From an uncultured Neisseriaceae bacterium (GTDB lineage Bacteria > Pseudomonadota > Gammaproteobacteria > Burkholderiales > Neisseriaceae): a DNA stretch of 64,000 nucleotides. The notes beneath the pieces are model-generated. The model worked only from the letters and a program-made list of their open reading frames with translations, did no database searches and was not told the DNA's origin. The stretch lies in NCBI GenBank assembly GCA_946481965.1, contig CAMLPN010000002.1:51654-115653 (forward strand). The letters are read 5' to 3'. How positions within the stretch are numbered: position 1 is the first letter of the stretch; every line of letters starts with the position of its first letter. The translations under genes were made by a program, and so were the position numbers. Below are positions 8,897 through 19,100 of the stretch, one piece after another.

Positions 8897-9177
8897 TTTA
8901 CTTTCCGGATTGATTATGATCTGATTAATTGTTATTCAGATTAGATTCGTAGGTAAACTATTTTAAATGAGACAGATATTTTTTTATAGAGAGTCTATTT
9001 ATCTTTCTTGAAAAGAAAAATTTAAAATCAGTATGGTTAATAATGTATTGTGTTATTTTAATTAAAATAGTGAATTATAAAATAATTAAGTACATTTCAT
9101 TTGTGTGATATTTGTTTATTGTTGATAATCATTTTAGTAAGTGAAATTTAGTCACTTTTCTATAAGTTATAATAATT

Positions 9178-9731
9178 ATGAAATTACCGCAGATTTTATA
9201 TTTTGTCATACTAGGGGATCTGGATACCTTTATTTTCAGATTGGTTGCAGGGTTTTATTTAGCCATAATATTTATGGTTTTATTGTCATATGTAGACACA
9301 AGAAGTAGCATTAAAAACGACTCTTTTTCCTTTTTGAGTTGCAGTATTTCAGCCTGATTGTACTACTACCCAAGGTAAGATATGACACGGATAAGAATTT
9401 TGAATCTGAAAATACATCGTTTCTAGCCAAATTTTCCAGTGGGAAAAATAAATCATCAGATGATATTTATTCCTTTAGTTATAGTGTTCTTAAAAAGAAT
9501 TATAGATGCAATTAATTGAAATTATTGAAAAGGATGTTGATAGAGGTACATGGGCAATATATGTTGCTACGGTCAATGCTATTATGCCTTAAGTACTTGA
9601 GTTAAAGCCTTAAATCCTATGGTGGGAATTTCCGGTCTGATAGTCTTTATTTTTATACAGCTAATGAAACAATTTATCAGATATTTGCGCTGGAGTTTTA
9701 TTGTGTCAATCTATTCAGATACACAAAATGA
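9178..9731 (+). pseudogene. Decayed membrane protein gene between yhbY and rlmE
   Basis: From ATG 9178 a 59-codon frame encodes a hydrophobic N-terminus (RLVAGFYLAIIFMVLLSYV) and stops at 9355-9357. Shifting frame near 9340 gives FELQYFSLIVLLPK, RYDTDKNFESENTSFLAKF and SSDDIYSFSYSVLKKNYR. Another shift gives MQLIEIIEKDVDRGTWAIY, and a third gives SYGGNFRSDSLYFYTANE and TIYQIFALEFYCVNLF to TGA 9729-9731. Several consecutive, protein-like segments in changing frames indicate an inactivated gene of about 180 residues. The family is unknown. No clear ribosome site is seen. Confidence 0.5.
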
Positions 9732-9904
9732 TTACACAAAAAAAATGTGGAATAAAACCTCAGGTGCATGTTTGATTCATTGCTGAGTATAGCTGATGGA
9801 TAAAACTATTTATGCAGATGAATTTATCTTTTAAATAAGGGGTAATGCTGTATTCTGTCGCAATTTCACGCTACAATAGGGCGGGTTTTTCAAGAATTTG
9901 CGTC

Positions 9905-10525
9905 ATGGGTGTTCGTTCTAAATCTTCCAGTGCTTGGCTCAACGAGCATGTTAATGATCATTATGTTCATTTAGCACAGAAAGAAGGCTACCGCGCACGT
10001 GCGGCTTACAAGTTGCTGGAAATTAATGATAAAGATCATTTAATTAAGCCTGGATCGGTGGTGGCTGATTTAGGCAGTGCACCAGGTAGCTGGTCGCAGG
10101 TTGCTGCTAAGCTGGCAGGTCTTCAAGGACAGGTATTTGCTTTGGATATTTTGCCAATGGAGCCGATAGAAGGGGTCAAGTTTATTCAGGGGGACTTTCG
10201 CGAAAATGAAGTGCTGGTTCAATTTGAAGGATTACTAGCTGAATGCGAATTAGATCTTGTAATTTGCGACATGGCACCCAATATGTCAGGAAATAATATA
10301 ACTGATCAGGCCAGAAGTTTTTATCTTGCTGAGCTTGGTTTGGAGTTTGCTCAAGCACATTTGAAACGCGGTGGTGACTTTTTGGTCAAAATATTTCAGG
10401 GCGTTGGTCAAATTGAGTTTCAACAGGCAATGAAGGATAATTTTGCTCAAGTGCTTGTCCGTAAACCTAAAGCTTCCCGAGATCGATCTAATGAAATTTA
10501 TTTATTGGGTCGTGGAAGGAAGTAA
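9905..10525 (+). CDS. rlmE: 23S rRNA 2'-O-ribose U2552 methyltransferase RlmE (FtsJ/RrmJ)
   Basis: 206 residues, close to E. coli RlmE (209). The SAM-binding motif VADLGSAPGSWSQ is followed by ICDMAPN, FLVKIFQG and NEIYLL, supplying the K-D-K-E catalytic tetrad of this family. It methylates U2552 of 23S rRNA late in 50S assembly. The start at 9905 (MGVRSKSSSAWL) is chosen because the family begins there; the frame is open 60 bp further upstream. It lies 84 bp before ftsH, the usual proteobacterial pairing. Confidence 0.96.
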   Translation: MGVRSKSSSAWLNEHVNDHYVHLAQKEGYRARAAYKLLEINDKDHLIKPGSVVADLGSAPGSWSQVAAKLAGLQGQVFALDILPMEPIEGVKFIQGDFRENEVLVQFEGLLAECELDLVICDMAPNMSGNNITDQARSFYLAELGLEFAQAHLKRGGDFLVKIFQGVGQIEFQQAMKDNFAQVLVRKPKASRDRSNEIYLLGRGRK

Positions 10526-10609
10526 TGACAGATCAGTGTTGCTATGTGGTGTTGTACTGATTAACCTAGGTAAACAACAATTATTTAACCTCCTTAGGAG
10601 TTTGTGATA

Positions 10610-12589
10610 GTGCGGAATACCGTAAAAAATCTTTTGGGCTTGTTGGTGTTGGCTGTATTTTGTATGGCCGCATTCAATGCAGTTAGTACTAAAAAAGATA
10701 ACAAGCAAATTGAATATTCGCAGTTCATGCAGCAGGTAAACAAGGGTGAGATTACCAGTGTAAATGTTGAAGGTTCGCTGGTTAATGGCTTTCAGCTTGA
10801 AGGTAAGCGTAACGATAATTCTTCATTTATTGTGAATGCACCGACCCCACTTGAAGCTAATTTCATCAGTACTTTGCTGGCGAAAAATGTGCGTGTTAAT
10901 GTCATTCCTGAAAAGAAACCCAGCTTTCTGAGTAATTTGCTCGTCAGTATGTTGCCGTTATTACTGGTGGTAGGTGTATTTGTTTATTTTATGCGCTCAA
11001 TGCAAAGCGGTGGTAAAGGTGGTGCATTGTCTTTTGGCAAAAGTCGTGCTCGGTTGATGGATAAGGATAGTAATAAAATTACTTTTGCTGATGTAGCCGG
11101 TTGTGATGAAGCCAAAGAAGAAGTTCAGGAAATTGTAGAATATTTGCGTGCTCCGCAGCGTTATCAGTCTTTAGGCGGACGTGTGCCACGCGGGATTTTA
11201 TTGTGCGGTAATCCGGGTACCGGTAAAACATTGCTTGCTAAAGCGATTGCCGGCGAAGCTCAAGTACCCTTTTTCAGTATTTCCGGTTCTGATTTTCTAG
11301 AAATGTTTGTCGGCGTGGGTGCTGCCCGCGTACGTGACATGTTTGAACAAGCGCGGAAAAATGCTCCTTGTATCATTTTTATTGATGAGATTGATGCAGT
11401 AGGTCGCCAGCGTGGTGCTGGTCTTGGTGGTGGTAATGATGAGCGTGAACAGACTTTGAATCAGTTGCTGGTAGAAATGGACGGTTTTGAAAGCAATACT
11501 ACGGTAATTGTCATTGCGGCTACAAACCGTCCTGATGTTTTGGATCCGGCATTAATGCGTCCGGGTCGTTTTGACCGGCAAGTAGTTGTACCATTACCAG
11601 ATATCCGTGGTCGTGAACAAATTCTGAAAGTACATGCAGAAAAAATACCTTTGGATAAATCAGTAGATTTACCTGTGCTGGCACGTGGTACCCCTGGATT
11701 CTCTGGTGCTGATCTGGCTAATCTGGTAAATGAAGCCGCTTTGTTTGCTGGTCGTCGCAATAAGTCCAAAGTTGATATGGGTGACTTTGAAGATGCGAAA
11801 GACAAGATTTATATGGGACCAGAACGTCGTTCTATGGTCATGCATGAAGATGAGAAAAAAGCCACGGCTTACCATGAATCCGGGCATGCAGTTATTGCTG
11901 AGACTTTAGAATTTACTGATCCAGTACATAAAGTCACCATTATGCCGCGTGGTCGTGCTTTAGGTTTAACTTGGCAGTTGCCGGAGCGTGATCGTATCAG
12001 TATGTATCAGGATCAGATGCTCAACCAGATTTCAATCCTGTTTGGCGGACGCATTGCAGAACAATTGTTTATTGGTCGGGTATCTACTGGTGCTTCAAAT
12101 GATTTTGAACGGGCTACCCAGTTAGCTAGGGATATGGTGACTCGTTATGGTATGTCGGAAAAGATGGGACCGATGGTATATGGCGAAAATGAGAGTGAAG
12201 TATTCTTAGGTCGCTCTGTCACCCAATCAAAAAATATTTCTGAAAAAACTATGCAGGAAGTTGACGCAGAAGTTCGACGTATTATTGATGAGCAATATGC
12301 GGTTGCTTACAAAATTTTGGATGAAAACCGCGATAAGATGCATACTATGGCCAAAGCTCTGATTGAATGGGAAACCATTGAACGGGATCAGGTATTAGAA
12401 ATTATGGCGGGTAAGCAACCAAGTCCGCCAAAAGAGTATAATGATAATATTATTCAGGAAAATGCTATAGTAGAACCTTCTGGTGAAACAGAGGCTGAGG
12501 CTACTACCTCAAATGAGTCTGAGCAAAAGGGTTCAGCAGAAACTGACAAAGAAGAAAAGTCTGTTGATCAAGAAAAAGTACCGGAATAA
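10610..12589 (+). CDS. ftsH: ATP-dependent zinc metalloprotease FtsH
   Basis: About 659 residues: two N-terminal membrane segments (near residues 8-26 and 110-128) flank a small periplasmic domain. The AAA+ domain follows with Walker A GNPGTGKT (about 200-207), Walker B IIFIDEID and the R-finger region MRPGRFDR. The M41 protease has the zinc motif HESGH (about 422-426). It degrades membrane and short-lived cytoplasmic proteins. Two GTG starts exist, 10604 and 10610; 10610 is preferred because the TAGGAG site at 10595-10600 is better spaced. The C-terminus has a long acidic, low-complexity tail ([16 protein letters not shown]). A strong terminator follows, so folP is probably transcribed separately. 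Confidence 0.97.
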   Translation: MRNTVKNLLGLLVLAVFCMAAFNAVSTKKDNKQIEYSQFMQQVNKGEITSVNVEGSLVNGFQLEGKRNDNSSFIVNAPTPLEANFISTLLAKNVRVNVIPEKKPSFLSNLLVSMLPLLLVVGVFVYFMRSMQSGGKGGALSFGKSRARLMDKDSNKITFADVAGCDEAKEEVQEIVEYLRAPQRYQSLGGRVPRGILLCGNPGTGKTLLAKAIAGEAQVPFFSISGSDFLEMFVGVGAARVRDMFEQARKNAPCIIFIDEIDAVGRQRGAGLGGGNDEREQTLNQLLVEMDGFESNTTVIVIAATNRPDVLDPALMRPGRFDRQVVVPLPDIRGREQILKVHAEKIPLDKSVDLPVLARGTPGFSGADLANLVNEAALFAGRRNKSKVDMGDFEDAKDKIYMGPERRSMVMHEDEKKATAYHESGHAVIAETLEFTDPVHKVTIMPRGRALGLTWQLPERDRISMYQDQMLNQISILFGGRIAEQLFIGRVSTGASNDFERATQLARDMVTRYGMSEKMGPMVYGENESEVFLGRSVTQSKNISEKTMQEVDAEVRRIIDEQYAVAYKILDENRDKMHTMAKALIEWETIERDQVLEIMAGKQPSPPKEYNDNIIQENAIVEPSGETEAEATTSNESEQKGSAETDKEEKSVDQEKVPE

Positions 12590-12602
12590 TGATTGATAGA
12601 TA

Positions 12603-12631
12603 AACGGTAGCCGATAGGCTACCGTTTTGTT
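12603..12631 (+). terminator. Rho-independent terminator after ftsH
   Basis: Perfect 10-bp stem AACGGTAGCC / GGCTACCGTT with a GATA loop followed by TTGTTATTT. Confidence 0.85.
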
Positions 12632-12943
12632 ATTTGGCCAACTGTTTTTTTCAATTATTCTGTGGTAGCCGAAATTTATCCGGTTGTCACGGGTCAATAA
12701 TGAATTAATTTTTTAATCGACAGATAGCAGCTTGCTGATTTAATAAAAATAATATGTAGTTTATTTAGATTTCAGCGATTTACTAATCTTAACATCATAA
12801 TAACGAGTTAAGCTGGGAATTGTATTGTCAGTATGATCTCCGTGATAAATAAAAAGTTATAAAAAATGGGTAAACACTTAAATGATTGATGACAAAAGAC
12901 AAAAAACAAAGCTCGAAATAAATGAAATTGAATGGTAGTTTAA
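12632..12943. other. Intergenic region before folP
   Basis: About 310 bp of A+T-rich sequence after the ftsH terminator. I see no ORF or convincing regulatory structure; presumably it holds the folP promoter. Confidence 0.4.
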
Positions 12944-13822
12944 ATGATGAATAAAAATATTGCTTCTGAACAGTTATTTTGGCAATGTGGTCGTTTTCAG
13001 TTATCTTTGCAACAGCCTAAAATTATGGGGATTGTTAATCTGACGCCGGATTCATTTTCTGATGGTGGGCATTACAATCATTCTATAGTTGCTGCACTGA
13101 AGCATGCTGAACAATTGCTTTCAGATGGAGCTGATATTCTTGATATTGGCGGAGAAAGTACTCGCCCCGGCTCGGCTAATGTCTCAGCACAGGACGAATG
13201 GCGGCGAATCGAACCAGTTTTGCAGGAATTGGTGACATGGAATATACCAATTACAGTGGATACTCGTCGGGCATGGGTAATGCAACGCTTAATTGATCAG
13301 CAGTTAACGGATGGTATCAATGATATTCAGGCTCTGGAAGATGAAGATGCAGTAATGGTGCTGGCGAGTGTTGAAAAAATTGGTATTTGCCTGATGCATA
13401 TGCAGGGACAGCCTGAAACGATGCATTTACATCCTATTTATGAAGATGTGGTATCGGAAGTAGGACAATATTTACAGCAACGAGTGGCAGTTTGTGAACA
13501 AGCTGGTATAGACCGACGGCGTATTACTATTGATCCGGGCTTTGGTTTTGGAAAGACTCAACAGCACAATATCATGTTGATGCAGCACTTTCATGAGTGG
13601 CAAAGTCTGGCTGCCTGTCCAGCCTTGATTGGTATTTCACGTAAAAAAACTATTGGGACACTAACTAATGAAAAAGATCCAGAACAACGTGTTACAGGCA
13701 GTGTTGTAGCCGCAATAGCTGCAATAGCAAGAGGGGCTTCGATTGTGCGCGTACATGATGTACGTGCAACTAAGCAAGGTCTACAGGTATGGGCAGCCAT
13801 GGGCGGACAATTGTCAGTGTAA
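12944..13822 (+). CDS. folP: Dihydropteroate synthase
   Basis: 292 residues with all DHPS signatures: IMGIVNLTPDSFSDGG near the N-terminus, DILDIGGESTRPGS, the pterin site DPGFGFGKT and LIGISRKKTIG, and the closing motif IVRVHDV. It condenses p-aminobenzoate with dihydropterin pyrophosphate to give dihydropteroate (folate synthesis) and is the sulfonamide target. Adjacent ATGs at 12944 and 12947 are both possible starts. The ftsH-folP-glmM order is a classic proteobacterial arrangement. A second folate gene, folB, lies about 4 kb downstream. Confidence 0.97.
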   Translation: MMNKNIASEQLFWQCGRFQLSLQQPKIMGIVNLTPDSFSDGGHYNHSIVAALKHAEQLLSDGADILDIGGESTRPGSANVSAQDEWRRIEPVLQELVTWNIPITVDTRRAWVMQRLIDQQLTDGINDIQALEDEDAVMVLASVEKIGICLMHMQGQPETMHLHPIYEDVVSEVGQYLQQRVAVCEQAGIDRRRITIDPGFGFGKTQQHNIMLMQHFHEWQSLAACPALIGISRKKTIGTLTNEKDPEQRVTGSVVAAIAAIARGASIVRVHDVRATKQGLQVWAAMGGQLSV

Positions 13823-14241
13823 TTAAGCTTATTGTATCGAACAGAAAATGTTTAAATAATTGCATACACCAGTTATTTAGTCTTTTTGATTGTGGCAAAT
13901 AGTTTACTGGTTTTGAGAAATATTAGATATTTAGTTTTATTGATAGAACGCAGCTAAACAATAATGATAGGTTAAAGTGCTCTAATTAGTTATTGATAGT
14001 AATACAAGTATTCATTGTTATTATTTGTGCAGAATAATCATTTTTAATATTTAACAGGTTCTTGTTCTCGTAGGATAAAATACGCTGATCTAAGGTGGTT
14101 TCAGCGCGCATTAATGCAGTGTTTTGGATTGTAAAGCTGATCTTAAGTTCTTTGTGGTCAGATGAGGGTATTTTATTTACTGACTTACGTCGCTTAGCTG
14201 TTTTACAATGTCCACTTTGTCGCAACCAATTGGAGAGGATA
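13823..14241. other. Intergenic region folP-glmM
   Basis: About 420 bp. The glmM frame stays open upstream to 14095, but the ribosome site and protein alignment place the start at 14242. No other gene or clear hairpin is seen. Confidence 0.4.
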
Positions 14242-15585
14242 ATGGTTAAAAAGTATTTCGGTACAGATGGTGTGCGTGGTGAAGTTGGAACATATCCTAT
14301 AACGCCTGAATTTGTGCTGAAACTGGCTTATGCTGCTGGACATGTGTTAGTGCAGCATGGCTTAGACCATCAGCCTACCGTATTGATTGGAAAAGATACT
14401 CGTATTTCTGGTTATATGTTAGAGGCAGCGATGGAGGCTGGTTTTACTGCTGCTGGAGTGAATGTTCTGCTAACAGGGCCTTTACCTACCCCCGGAGTAG
14501 CTTATCTCACCAGAGCATTACGATTGGATTGTGGCGTGATGATATCTGCTTCACATAATGCTTTTCATGATAACGGGATTAAATTTTTTGCTGAGGGCGG
14601 CGTTAAGCTTAGTGATGAATTGGAACTAGAAATAGAAGCAGAGTTGGATAGGCCAATGCAAACTGTTCCTTCGACACAGTTAGGACGAGCTCGACGGATT
14701 AATGGCGCAGTTGACCGATATATTGAATTCTGTAAATCTACTTTTCCGAATCATTTTCATTTGCGTGGTCTGAAACTGGTAGTTGATACTGCCAATGGTG
14801 CTGCCTATGCTGTGGCACCCAAGGTATTTCATGAGCTGGGAGCAGATGTGATCAGTATTGGTGATAAGCCAGATGGTTATAATATTAATCACAAAGTAGG
14901 GGCCACTTATATAAAATCTTTGCAGGCTGCCGTATTACAAAATGAAGCTGATTATGGCATTGCACTGGATGGCGACGGTGACCGGTTAATGATGGTCGAT
15001 AAGGTCGGCAAGGTTTATGATGGTGATGCGTTGATTTATATTATTGCGAAAGCACGTGCTCATGCGGGTACTTTGAGCGGTGGCGTTGTCGGTACTGTAA
15101 TGACAAATCTGGCTATGGAGCAGGCTTTTACACGCGCCAATATTGATTTTGTTCGTGCTAAAGTAGGTGACCGTTATGTGCTGGAGCAGCTGCATCAACG
15201 TAAATGGGAATTAGGTGGTGAAGCCTCTGGTCATATCGTTTGTCTGGATAAACATAATACCGGTGATGGAATTATCGCTGCATTGCAAGTATTGGCAGCT
15301 ATGCAGGTTTTGCAACAAGATTTAGCCGGTATTCTTGCCGATTGGCAACCATTTCCACAGACCATGATTAATGTCAAGATTAAAAAAGATCAGGACTGGG
15401 AAAGTATTGCCAGTCCGGTTGCAAAAGAAGTTATGGCTGAGTTAGGTGATAGTGGTCGGGTGGTGTTGCGACCTTCTGGTACTGAACCAGTTGTGCGGGT
15501 AATGGTAGAGGCACGGCAGGCAGAAGCAGCGCAGAATGCCGCTGAAAAAATTGCTAATGCGATTATGACCGGATTAGCCGGATAA
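14242..15585 (+). CDS. glmM: Phosphoglucosamine mutase
   Basis: 447 residues. The product begins [14 protein letters not shown], the family's N-terminal signature. It carries the phosphoserine active-site loop [12 protein letters not shown] (Ser at about residue 104), the Mg2+ loop DGDGDR and the phosphate-binding [12 protein letters not shown]. It interconverts glucosamine-6-phosphate and glucosamine-1-phosphate for UDP-GlcNAc, and hence peptidoglycan and LPS. The start at 14242 follows GGAGAGG at 14232-14238. dedA begins 36 bp downstream with no terminator between, so the two are probably co-transcribed. Confidence 0.97.
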   Translation: MVKKYFGTDGVRGEVGTYPITPEFVLKLAYAAGHVLVQHGLDHQPTVLIGKDTRISGYMLEAAMEAGFTAAGVNVLLTGPLPTPGVAYLTRALRLDCGVMISASHNAFHDNGIKFFAEGGVKLSDELELEIEAELDRPMQTVPSTQLGRARRINGAVDRYIEFCKSTFPNHFHLRGLKLVVDTANGAAYAVAPKVFHELGADVISIGDKPDGYNINHKVGATYIKSLQAAVLQNEADYGIALDGDGDRLMMVDKVGKVYDGDALIYIIAKARAHAGTLSGGVVGTVMTNLAMEQAFTRANIDFVRAKVGDRYVLEQLHQRKWELGGEASGHIVCLDKHNTGDGIIAALQVLAAMQVLQQDLAGILADWQPFPQTMINVKIKKDQDWESIASPVAKEVMAELGDSGRVVLRPSGTEPVVRVMVEARQAEAAQNAAEKIANAIMTGLAG

Positions 15586-15621
15586 TCTGTTGCTAAGAGA
15601 TAAGAGAAAGACGGGCATAAT

Positions 15622-16296
15622 ATGTTTGCTTTGTTAGAAGCTTTTTTTACTCAATATGGCTATGTGGCAGTTTTTTTTGTGTTGGTCATATGTGGTTTCG
15701 GAATACCCATTCCTGAAGATGTGACTTTGGTAGCAGGTGGTGTGATCGCCGGTTTGGGTCATGCTAATGCGCATATTATGTTTGCTGTTGGTATGGCAGG
15801 TGTGCTAACCGGTGATAGTCTGATGTTTGTTTTAGGTAGATTATACGGCGACCGCATTCTTAAGTTCAGGTTTGTGCAGCGACTATTAACACCACAGCGA
15901 TATGCGCAGGTACAGGATAAATTTAGTCGTTATGGTAATCGGGTTTTATTTATCGGTCGATTTTTGCCAGGATTACGTGCTCCGATATTTCTCACCGCAG
16001 GGATCAGTGGAAATGTTTCAGCGGTAAAGTTTTTTGTGATGGATACATTAGCTGCGTTGATATCAGTGCCGATATGGATCTATTTGGGGGAATACGGAGC
16101 AGAGAATGTTGACTGGCTAATGCATAAAGTTCATCAGTTCCAGGCTGGTTTGTATGTCGTTCTGGTTATTGTTGCTTTGATTATTTTTTATTATTGGCAA
16201 AAAAAACGCCAGCGCTCTCTATTTTTTAAGAATAAAATTGCTGAAATCCGTCAGGCTCGTTCTAATAAGATGAATAAAAAAGAAGATGCGGAATAG
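15622..16296 (+). CDS. DedA-family (SNARE-associated) membrane protein
   Basis: 224 residues with the DedA pattern: N-terminal YGYVAVFFVLVICGFGIPIPEDV, re-entrant/hydrophobic stretches, the conserved FIGRFLPGLRAPIF motif and several C-terminal membrane helices ending in a basic tail. DedA proteins are inner-membrane transporters tied to membrane homeostasis, with some acting as undecaprenyl phosphate or phospholipid flippases. Neighbouring glmM and plsY, in envelope precursor synthesis, fit this role. The substrate is not determined here. Confidence 0.9.
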   Translation: MFALLEAFFTQYGYVAVFFVLVICGFGIPIPEDVTLVAGGVIAGLGHANAHIMFAVGMAGVLTGDSLMFVLGRLYGDRILKFRFVQRLLTPQRYAQVQDKFSRYGNRVLFIGRFLPGLRAPIFLTAGISGNVSAVKFFVMDTLAALISVPIWIYLGEYGAENVDWLMHKVHQFQAGLYVVLVIVALIIFYYWQKKRQRSLFFKNKIAEIRQARSNKMNKKEDAE

Positions 16297-16334
16297 TTAA
16301 ATCTTTAAACTCCAGATATATTTTAACTACTTAT

Positions 16335-16364
16335 AAAAAAGACAATTCTGAAAATTGTCTTTTT
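16335..16364. terminator. Bidirectional terminator dedA/plsY
   Basis: A-rich arm plus AGACAATT, loop CTGA, AATTGTCT plus T-run. It serves convergent dedA and plsY. Confidence 0.8.
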
Positions 16365-16372
16365 ATTTGTCT

Positions 16373-16975
16373 TTATTTTGTGGCACCAATTTTACTCTCT
16401 TTACCGCTTAATAAGTTTTTAATATTACTTTTATGACGATATAGCACCAATAAATCAATGATAACTATTGCTATGATCCAATTGTGATGCTGTATAAACC
16501 ACCAAGCAACAAACGGACTAATTAAAGTAGCAATTAAAGCAGCCAGAGAAGAAACTTTAAAGCCAAAGGCCATAATAAGCCATACGGCAGCACAAATGAG
16601 TGCTGTAGGCCATGATAAAGCCAGTAAAACGCCCAGTGCAGTGGCTACGCCTTTACCACCCTTAAATTTAAAAAAAAGTGGCCACATATGTCCTACTAAA
16701 ACGGCCACAGCAACTATTGCAATGGTATTGTTATCTAGTTGCCATGTAAATTGGTAATAACTGGCCAGCCAGACTGCTAACCAACCTTTTAAAGCATCTC
16801 CCAATAGTGTTAATGCAGCTGCACTTTTACGCCCTGAGCGCAATACATTGGTGGCGCCGGGATTACCTGAGCCATAGCTATGCGGATCTGGCATGCCCAT
16901 ACAACGGGAGACAATGACAGCAAAAGACAGGGAACCAAGTAAATAGGCACCGATAATTGCTAAGTAGTTCGACAT
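16373..16975 (-). CDS. plsY: Acyl-phosphate glycerol-3-phosphate acyltransferase PlsY
   Basis: 200 residues with multiple membrane helices and the PlsY cytoplasmic-loop motifs: YGSGNPGATNVLRSGRK, the GDALKGW segment and KFKGGKGVATALG. It transfers an acyl group from acyl-phosphate to glycerol-3-phosphate, the first step of phospholipid synthesis in the PlsX/PlsY route. It is divergent from folB, with 58 bp between the starts, a pairing common in proteobacteria. Confidence 0.96.
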   Translation of the reverse strand: MSNYLAIIGAYLLGSLSFAVIVSRCMGMPDPHSYGSGNPGATNVLRSGRKSAAALTLLGDALKGWLAVWLASYYQFTWQLDNNTIAIVAVAVLVGHMWPLFFKFKGGKGVATALGVLLALSWPTALICAAVWLIMAFGFKVSSLAALIATLISPFVAWWFIQHHNWIIAIVIIDLLVLYRHKSNIKNLLSGKESKIGATK

Positions 16976-17033
16976 AGAGCTGGATCTTTAGTCTACAATT
17001 TCAAAATTAACATTTTAACTGAGCAGGTGAGAC

Positions 17034-17393
17034 ATGGATACTATCTTTTTACATGGTCTGAAAGCTGAGACATTGATTGGTGTATATGAATGGGAGCGTC
17101 AGCAGCAGCAAAGTTTAATATTCGATATTGATATTGGTACTGATTTTCAAACCTCAGCACAGAGCGATGATATTGCCGATACCCTTCACTACGCGCAGGT
17201 GGCCGATGATCTGCGTACGGATTTGGCTACGCAGAAATTCTTGTTGCTGGAAGCGCTGGCTGAATATGTAGCGCAATTTATACTGAAGCGATATCAGGCC
17301 GAAGCAGTTAAAGTAAAAGTCGTCAAACCCGGTATTTTGCCGGCGGTTAACGAGGTAGGTGTGATGATTGAACGCTATCGCAAAAGCCAATAA
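17034..17393 (+). CDS. folB: Dihydroneopterin aldolase
   Basis: 119 residues, standard for FolB. Typical motifs are IFLHGLKAETLIGVYEWE at the N-terminus, a central LHYAQVADDL and the C-terminal VKVVKPGILPAVNEVGV, which includes the catalytic lysine region. It cleaves dihydroneopterin to hydroxymethyl-dihydropterin and glycolaldehyde in folate synthesis, upstream of FolP. It lies 32 bp before nnrE on the same strand, so it is likely co-transcribed with it. Confidence 0.96.
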   Translation: MDTIFLHGLKAETLIGVYEWERQQQQSLIFDIDIGTDFQTSAQSDDIADTLHYAQVADDLRTDLATQKFLLLEALAEYVAQFILKRYQAEAVKVKVVKPGILPAVNEVGVMIERYRKSQ

Positions 17394-17425
17394 ATACCAA
17401 CTGGACGAAATGGAGGGCTGGAAAG

Positions 17426-18043
17426 ATGAAACATCCGGTAATGACGGTTGCTCAAATGAAACATTGGGAAGCAGAACAAGATCGTCAAGGTTTCAGTTAT
17501 GCACGAATGATGGAAAATGCCGGCAGTCGAGCAGCTATGGATATGGTACGGCGATTTGCCCAACAGGAAGTGCTGATGCTGTGCGGTAAAGGTAATAATG
17601 CCGGTGACGGGCTGGTACTTGCACGGATATTAGCAGGCAAGGGTTGGCCTGTGAATGTGATGTGGTTACAAGGACAGCAACTATCAGTTTTGGCAGAGGC
17701 TAATCGTTTGCAATTGCCTTCAGAAATACAAATAGTGTCTGTAGATAAGCTGACTAACTGCTTATCTTCGGTAGGTATGGTGGTGGATGCTGTTTATGGA
17801 ACCGGGTTTCACAGCTCTTTATCACCACTTATCCAACAATGTTTTGCTGCTGTGGGCAAAAGCAAAAGTTATAAAATAGCACTGGATATGCCTAGTGGTG
17901 TTGGCGGTGATGGTGGAATCATTGCCGATGGTTGTTTTCAGGCACAATTAACCTATGTTTTTCAAGCATTAAAACCCGCACATTGTCTGCCAGAAGTACA
18001 GGCATTATGTGGAGAAATTAAGTGTATTGATTTACTGGATTAG
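17426..18043 (+). CDS. nnrE: NAD(P)H-hydrate epimerase (YjeF N-terminal domain)
   Basis: 205 residues covering only the YjeF N-terminal domain, with the nucleotide-binding loop CGKGNNAGDGLVLAR at about residues 53-67, DAVYGTGF and ALDMPSGVGGDGG. It epimerises R/S-NAD(P)HX, damaged nicotinamide cofactors. In many bacteria this domain is fused to the dehydratase NnrD; here the protein ends after the epimerase, and no NnrD is visible nearby. A GGAGGG-type ribosome site precedes the ATG. Confidence 0.9.
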   Translation: MKHPVMTVAQMKHWEAEQDRQGFSYARMMENAGSRAAMDMVRRFAQQEVLMLCGKGNNAGDGLVLARILAGKGWPVNVMWLQGQQLSVLAEANRLQLPSEIQIVSVDKLTNCLSSVGMVVDAVYGTGFHSSLSPLIQQCFAAVGKSKSYKIALDMPSGVGGDGGIIADGCFQAQLTYVFQALKPAHCLPEVQALCGEIKCIDLLD

Positions 18044-18188
18044 TGAAGATAATGTTGATAAGTTAATCACAATGTAACTCAGCAAGCACGTGAGCACAGA
18101 TGTTTTTGAGTGTGAAAATGCTATGAAGTTGTATTAAATCATGAACTAATAGATTAGATAAGATTTTAACTATAAAATAATCAAAACA

Positions 18189-18968
18189 ATGAAACATTAT
18201 CATACGGAAAATTTAACGAAAATAAGCCATATAAATGTTCATAAAGATTTTATTGTGGTAAATGGAGTTTATTTTAAATAATCACATTATTACAAAAAAT
18301 GCGATATCAATTACAGAGCATTAATTATTTTATATGATAAAGAAAAAGATATTATTAATGACGAAATACAGCAAAATCCATCTATATACTCAAATATATT
18401 AACTGATGACGATATTATTGAAAAACTGATTTTATTTTTATCCATAAAACCCATGATATACCGAGCTTTAAGTACGGCAACACAACAGATTATTAGTAAG
18501 GCATGTGAAGTTAATCTGAATAATTTTGCCGTAGCATTTTTTTTATCGGAATCAGAAACACCAGAAAATCATTTAAAAGATGTTATTGGGAAGATGAAGT
18601 CAAGCTCCATTGATCAGTTTAAGAATACTATTATTGGTGAACAACAATTTGAATTAATAGAAAATATATGTTTAGAACTAGACCGATTTGATATATACAG
18701 GCAATTAAGGATAATGTATTACCTTATTAGTTCTTCATTTTATGAAGCTGATCATCGCTTTCCTATATGTATTGAACCATATTCAGATAGTTATACTGAA
18801 CAAAAATTGATTATGTTGTTAGAGGGTATTAACTCTAATGACCAAATTTATAGAAGAAAAAAATTTAGTTATGATGATAAATTAGTTATCGGAAAAGCTA
18901 TGCAAAAGTATCCTAACATATCATTAATGAACTATGATAATTTAAAAAATAGATTACTAGATATTTAA
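18189..18968 (+). pseudogene. Hypothetical protein gene interrupted by one stop
   Basis: From ATG 18189 the frame encodes MKHYHTENLTKISHINVHK then DFIVVNGVYFK and meets TAA at 18279-18281. It then continues without any further stop for 228 codons, through CDINYRALIILYDKEKD and the segment from 18453 (MIYRALSTATQQ), to the stop at 18966-18968. A single stop therefore separates a 30-residue head from the body. The rest is soluble, mixed helical protein with no recognised family. A truncated product could in principle start at 18453, but that ATG lacks a ribosome site. Downstream are further decayed genes. Confidence 0.5.
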
Positions 18969-19100
18969 TTATTTGTAGGATTTTTATTCTAAATTAATGA
19001 AGGATATTGTTATTTTTGTATGATATTTGAAGCATCACTTATTGTCTATAATTAGTATTTATGTAAATATAATTTCTAATCTATTTCAAATTAATCAGCC

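Noticed and set aside
10604-10609. GTG 10604 as the ftsH start
   Set aside because: It is only three bases from the GGAG site; GTG 10610 is better spaced. The two differ by two residues only.
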